Source of the DNA: an uncultured Maribacter sp.
GTDB lineage: Bacteria > Bacteroidota > Bacteroidia > Flavobacteriales > Flavobacteriaceae
NCBI GenBank assembly: GCA_947504045.1
Contig: CANNFY010000002.1
Coordinates: forward strand, 558,001-622,000
Length of the DNA stretch: 64,000 nucleotides
Direction of reading: 5' to 3'
The notes under the pieces were generated by a model. It saw only the letters and a list, made by a program, of their open reading frames with translations. It was not told where the DNA came from and ran no database searches. Both the position numbers and the translations under genes were made by a program. Numbering within the stretch: the first letter of the stretch is position 1; every line of letters starts with the position of its first letter. Positions 61,112 to 64,000 of this stretch are shown here, piece after piece.

Positions 61112-62626
61112 ATGAAAAAATATGCTTTAGTACTCTTTTCTTTTTACTTTATACTAACATCGTGCTCTAAAACAAATACAGACAATTTAGATATTACTAC
61201 TACTGTTAGCCCACTTGATACCGCAGAAGTAGACACCCAACATTTTATGTGGAAAGCAATGAACTTCTGGTACTTTTGGCAAGAAGATGTAGAAAACCTT
61301 TCAGATACTAAATTTCCTTTAACTGAAGAAGGTTCTATTGCATATACCGAGTTTCTAGAAAGTTACGAAGACCCTGAAACTTTTTTTTATAGTATTTGTA
61401 ACCAACATGAAAATATTGTTGGCAGCAATAATGCCATAGATAGATTTAGCTTTGTTTCTGAAGATTATAGAGAACTTACACAAGCTCTTGCAGGAGTATC
61501 TAAAAGTAACGGTCTAGAATTTGGGTTAGTTCTTATACAAGGTACCGAAGATATTTTTGGATATGTACGCTATATTATACCAAATTCAGATGCCGCTACA
61601 AAAGATATTAGTAGAGGTGAAATTTTTAGAGGTGTAAACGGACAAGCCTTAAATCTGGACAACTATATAGATTTACTTTTTGGTGATAACGATACGTATA
61701 CTTTAAATATGGCAGATATTGTAGATGGTGAAATTATTGAAAATGACAAAGAAGTAACTTTAACTAAATTTGAAGGGCTAGCAGAAAATCCAGTTTTTTT
61801 ATCTAAAATTTTTGAAATTGGAGGACAAAAAATTGGGTATTTAGTATACAATGCATTTACTAATGAATATGATGAAGATTTAAATAATGCTATTGGAGAA
61901 TTAAAAGCATCTAATATTGAGCATTTGGTAGTAGACTTAAGGTATAACCCTGGCGGCTCCGTAAATTCTGCTCGCCTATTATCTAGCATGATATATGGTA
62001 CTAACACTGATGAAATATTCTTAAGACAACGTTGGAACTCTAAAATACAACCACAACTTAGCGATTCTCAATTAATAGATTATTTTGCAAACCAAACGCC
62101 AAACGGAAGTGCTGTAAACTCTTTAAACTTAACAACAGTATATATACTTACTACAAGTAGCTCTGCATCTTCCTCTGAGTTAGTTATTAATGGCCTTGCC
62201 CCTTATGTTAATGTTGTGCAAATTGGAGAAACAACAACTGGTAAAAATGAATTTTCTATTACAATGGTAGATGATTATGATAATAGCTACATATACAATC
62301 AAGAAAGGGAAAATAGAATAAACCCGGATAATGAATGGGCTATTCAACCACTAGTAGGTAGAAACGAAAATGCAGATGGTTTTTCCGATTATACTTCTGG
62401 CTTAATTCCTGATATTGAATTAGAAGAAGATTTAGAAAACCTTGGCGTTTTAGGAGACCAAAACGAACCCTTATTAGCAAGAGCAATACAACAAATAACA
62501 GGTACAACTAGTAAAACAGATTTTACTGTTAAAATGCCTGCTAAAATTGTTACAAGTTCTAAAATGTTTACCACCTTAAAAAACAATATGGTTTTAGATA
62601 AACCTATAGAAATTACTCCTAACTAA
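61112..62626 (+). CDS. S41 family peptidase lipoprotein (second of tandem pair)
   Basis: The 504-residue paralogue of the gene at 59335 is collinear throughout: lipobox near residue 19 (LTSC), HFMWKAMNFWYFWQEDV, GEIFRGVNGQALN, LRYNPGGSVNSARL, TSSSASSSELVINGL (catalytic Ser) and TTGKNEFS (catalytic Lys). Long identical stretches with the first copy show duplication. The frame also allows a GTG at 61103; I prefer ATG 61112 because a standard lipoprotein signal starts there. A bidirectional terminator follows. Confidence 0.9.
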   Translation: MKKYALVLFSFYFILTSCSKTNTDNLDITTTVSPLDTAEVDTQHFMWKAMNFWYFWQEDVENLSDTKFPLTEEGSIAYTEFLESYEDPETFFYSICNQHENIVGSNNAIDRFSFVSEDYRELTQALAGVSKSNGLEFGLVLIQGTEDIFGYVRYIIPNSDAATKDISRGEIFRGVNGQALNLDNYIDLLFGDNDTYTLNMADIVDGEIIENDKEVTLTKFEGLAENPVFLSKIFEIGGQKIGYLVYNAFTNEYDEDLNNAIGELKASNIEHLVVDLRYNPGGSVNSARLLSSMIYGTNTDEIFLRQRWNSKIQPQLSDSQLIDYFANQTPNGSAVNSLNLTTVYILTTSSSASSSELVINGLAPYVNVVQIGETTTGKNEFSITMVDDYDNSYIYNQERENRINPDNEWAIQPLVGRNENADGFSDYTSGLIPDIELEEDLENLGVLGDQNEPLLARAIQQITGTTSKTDFTVKMPAKIVTSSKMFTTLKNNMVLDKPIEITPN

Positions 62627-62637
62627 AAAAGGTGATT

Positions 62638-62670
62638 AAAAAGGCGCTACAAGTATTGTAGCGCCTTTTT
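62638..62670. terminator. Bidirectional terminator between S41 gene and propeller lipoprotein
   Basis: A 15-bp perfect stem (62638-62652 with 62656-62670) with a three-base loop and a GGCGCTAC core has A and T tracts on either side. Confidence 0.9.
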
Positions 62671-62699
62671 AATTTAATGTAACTTTTGTCTAGCTATTA

Positions 62700-63770
62700 C
62701 TATTCATTAAAATAAACACCATTTGGATTTAAACCAACTGTAAAGGTATTTTCTAATGTTGCTGTATCTATATCATAAATATGTAATGTTCCGTTACTTG
62801 AAAAATCAACAGCATCAGAAATATACAATTTTCCATTACTAATATTTAAACCATATAAACTAGTTGTTGCATGTGCAAATAATGAAGTTGTAGGTAAAGC
62901 ATCGTCTAAAATACTAATTGTAAACAACTCATTATTAAGGTTATAATATAAATTATCTCCATCAATATTTAAAAACCCTGGATGCTCTACCCCTGGAAAA
63001 TTAAAGGTGGTAATTACAGCATTAGTAGAAGTATTTATTTCAGATAAAACCCCTGCACTTTCGTTTTCAGGATCTGGCCATGATGAACCACCTGATGCTA
63101 AAACCCACAAATTATTACTTGCATCAAAAACTAAAGAATTTGGTCTTTCACCAACTTCTATTGTTGTAGCAACTTCTTGCGTAGCAGCATCAATAACAGA
63201 TACAATATTATTTGTTCCGAATGCTCCTGAGTGCGCTACGTAAATTGTAGTTTCATTTGCTACTATTCTTTCTGGCCCAAGTTCCACAGGAATGGTGCTT
63301 TCTACAGTGTTAGTGTTTAAATTAATTACAGCTATATAATCATCTGTTTCATCAGAAGTATCGCCCCAATTAGTTACATAACCTGTGTTTTCTACAGCAA
63401 CAAAATACCTAGGATTAGATAAACCTTCATCTATTGTAGCTTCACTTTCAAAAGTGTATCTATTTACAACTTCAATGGTATTAGAAACATTTGCAACTAC
63501 GTATGCATTATCGTCTGCAAAACCTATAGACTGTATTATATTTCCTAAATCTTTGTTATTTACAGCATTAAAAATTGCCTCTTCATTAGTTTCTAAATCT
63601 TCAGATATAAAAGAAACTGTTCCTGAACCATTTAAAAAAGGGCCTTCATTAACTACTAAAATTCCATTATTATAAGCCCCTAATGGTTCCAAGCTTTCAT
63701 TATCATCGCTTTCACATGATGCTAAAAAAGCTCCAAATGCCATTGTTAATACTACATGTTTAATTCTCAT
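62700..63770 (-). CDS. Surface beta-propeller lipoprotein (YncE/DUF5074-like, BtuG candidate)
   Basis: The 356-residue protein has a lipoprotein signal (lipobox Cys near residue 19, LASC) and repeated propeller blades with motifs such as GERPNSLVFDASNNLWVLASGG and YITHS-like strands. The closest family is YncE/DUF5074. In Bacteroidota, BtuG is a surface propeller lipoprotein that binds vitamin B12 next to the TonB receptor BtuB. Here it directly follows (three bases) the end of a TonB-receptor gene, which suits that role. The ligand is not certain; other propeller lipoproteins exist. Confidence 0.8.
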   Translation of the reverse strand: MRIKHVVLTMAFGAFLASCESDDNESLEPLGAYNNGILVVNEGPFLNGSGTVSFISEDLETNEEAIFNAVNNKDLGNIIQSIGFADDNAYVVANVSNTIEVVNRYTFESEATIDEGLSNPRYFVAVENTGYVTNWGDTSDETDDYIAVINLNTNTVESTIPVELGPERIVANETTIYVAHSGAFGTNNIVSVIDAATQEVATTIEVGERPNSLVFDASNNLWVLASGGSSWPDPENESAGVLSEINTSTNAVITTFNFPGVEHPGFLNIDGDNLYYNLNNELFTISILDDALPTTSLFAHATTSLYGLNISNGKLYISDAVDFSSNGTLHIYDIDTATLENTFTVGLNPNGVYFNE

Positions 63771-63773
63771 TTT

Positions 63774-64000
63774 CTAAAATTTAAAGTTTAATTGTAATTT
63801 AAAGTTTCTATTAGGCATTGGTCTAAATGCCACATTTTGGTAATTAGTATTTAAAATATTATTTACACTTAACGCTAGTACTACATTGGATTTAAAAACA
63901 TCTTTAAATTCATATTCCAAAGTAGTGTTTCCAATAAAATAAGCGTCTACTTCTTGAGACTCATCTGTAGTTGTGTAAACCAAACTATTATATAAAGTTT
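63774..64000 (-). CDS. C-terminus of a TonB-dependent receptor (5' end outside window)
   Basis: The last 75 residues of a minus-strand gene run off the end of the window. The frame stays open to base 64000, so the apparent TTG start at 63983 is artificial. The C-terminal strands SVNNILNTNYQN, ...RNFKLQLNFKF end in aromatic Phe, as TonB-dependent receptor barrels do. A propeller lipoprotein follows after three bases; together they resemble a BtuB-BtuG pair. Receptor identity is a guess from that neighbour. Confidence 0.82.
   Translation of the reverse strand, partial: TLYNSLVYTTTDESQEVDAYFIGNTTLEYEFKDVFKSNVVLALSVNNILNTNYQNVAFRPMPNRNFKLQLNFKF

Noticed and set aside
63774-63983. Complete small gene starting at a TTG at 63983
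   Set aside because: The frame continues open to the end of the window and the product is the C-terminus of a TonB receptor, so it is a truncated large gene.

Overview
The window is a stretch of chromosome from a marine-type member of the Flavobacteriaceae (Bacteroidota). The evidence is low GC, TAnnTTTG promoter elements with hardly any Shine-Dalgarno sequences, several TonB-dependent receptors with carboxypeptidase-like N-terminal domains, a type IX secretion (T9SS) C-terminal sorting domain, and many small families restricted to Bacteroidota (DUF4249, DUF4252, DUF4294, DUF6095, DUF6268, DUF6495). The genus cannot be fixed from the sequence. I see no rRNA, tRNA, CRISPR array, insertion sequence, integrase or phage gene. 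Apart from a few surface and regulatory loci this is a housekeeping region, densely packed on both strands.

Layout. 1-2.5 kb: 3' part of dnaA, a low-molecular-weight tyrosine phosphatase and an RsmI-like methyltransferase. 2.6-5.7 kb (minus): cell-wall genes (lysozyme-like protein; dapF, GNAT and mltG overlapping). 5.8-13.7 kb: HtrA protease, long-form GAPDH, trmD-rplS, a 600-base non-coding region rich in hairpins, and monomeric isocitrate dehydrogenase. 13.8-24.2 kb: TonB receptor/DUF4249 pair, M42 peptidase, Nudix enzyme, outer-membrane protein, a mutarotase/dehydrogenase pair and hisS. 24.3-28.6 kb (minus): Oar-like receptor and the rpsF-rpsR-rplI operon. 28.9-41.1 kb: LytTR regulator, nadC-yihY-DUF2147-priA operon, rlmH, a truncated sensor, a phosphoserine phosphatase/phosphoglycerate dehydrogenase fusion, the DUF3307/SatD pair and rdgB. 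41.2-49.1 kb: DEAD-box helicase with a structured leader, a cysteine-rich lipoprotein, TrmH, sirtuin and purB. 49.1-55.3 kb: a 2063-residue secreted protein with two nuclease modules. 55.5-62.6 kb: MscS channel, an ECF sigma/anti-sigma/three-DUF4252 operon and two divergent S41 peptidase lipoproteins. 62.7-64 kb: a beta-propeller lipoprotein and the end of a TonB receptor, resembling a BtuG/BtuB vitamin B12 locus.

How genes work together. dapF and mltG link peptidoglycan precursor synthesis to glycan-strand processing. The fused SerB-SerA protein carries two of the three serine-pathway steps. trmD and rplS, and rpsF-rpsR-rplI, are translation clusters. The giant nuclease, the HtrA protease, the S41 peptidases and the TonB receptors describe an envelope built for degrading and importing external material.

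The items I consider most worth a second look are the metallothionein-like lipoprotein at 44060, the hairpin-rich intergenic region 10880-11345, the possible pseudoknot leader of the helicase, the phosphoacceptor-only sensor at 34962, the SerB-SerA fusion and the repeat architecture of the giant nuclease. Family names come from recognising the sequences, without database searches.
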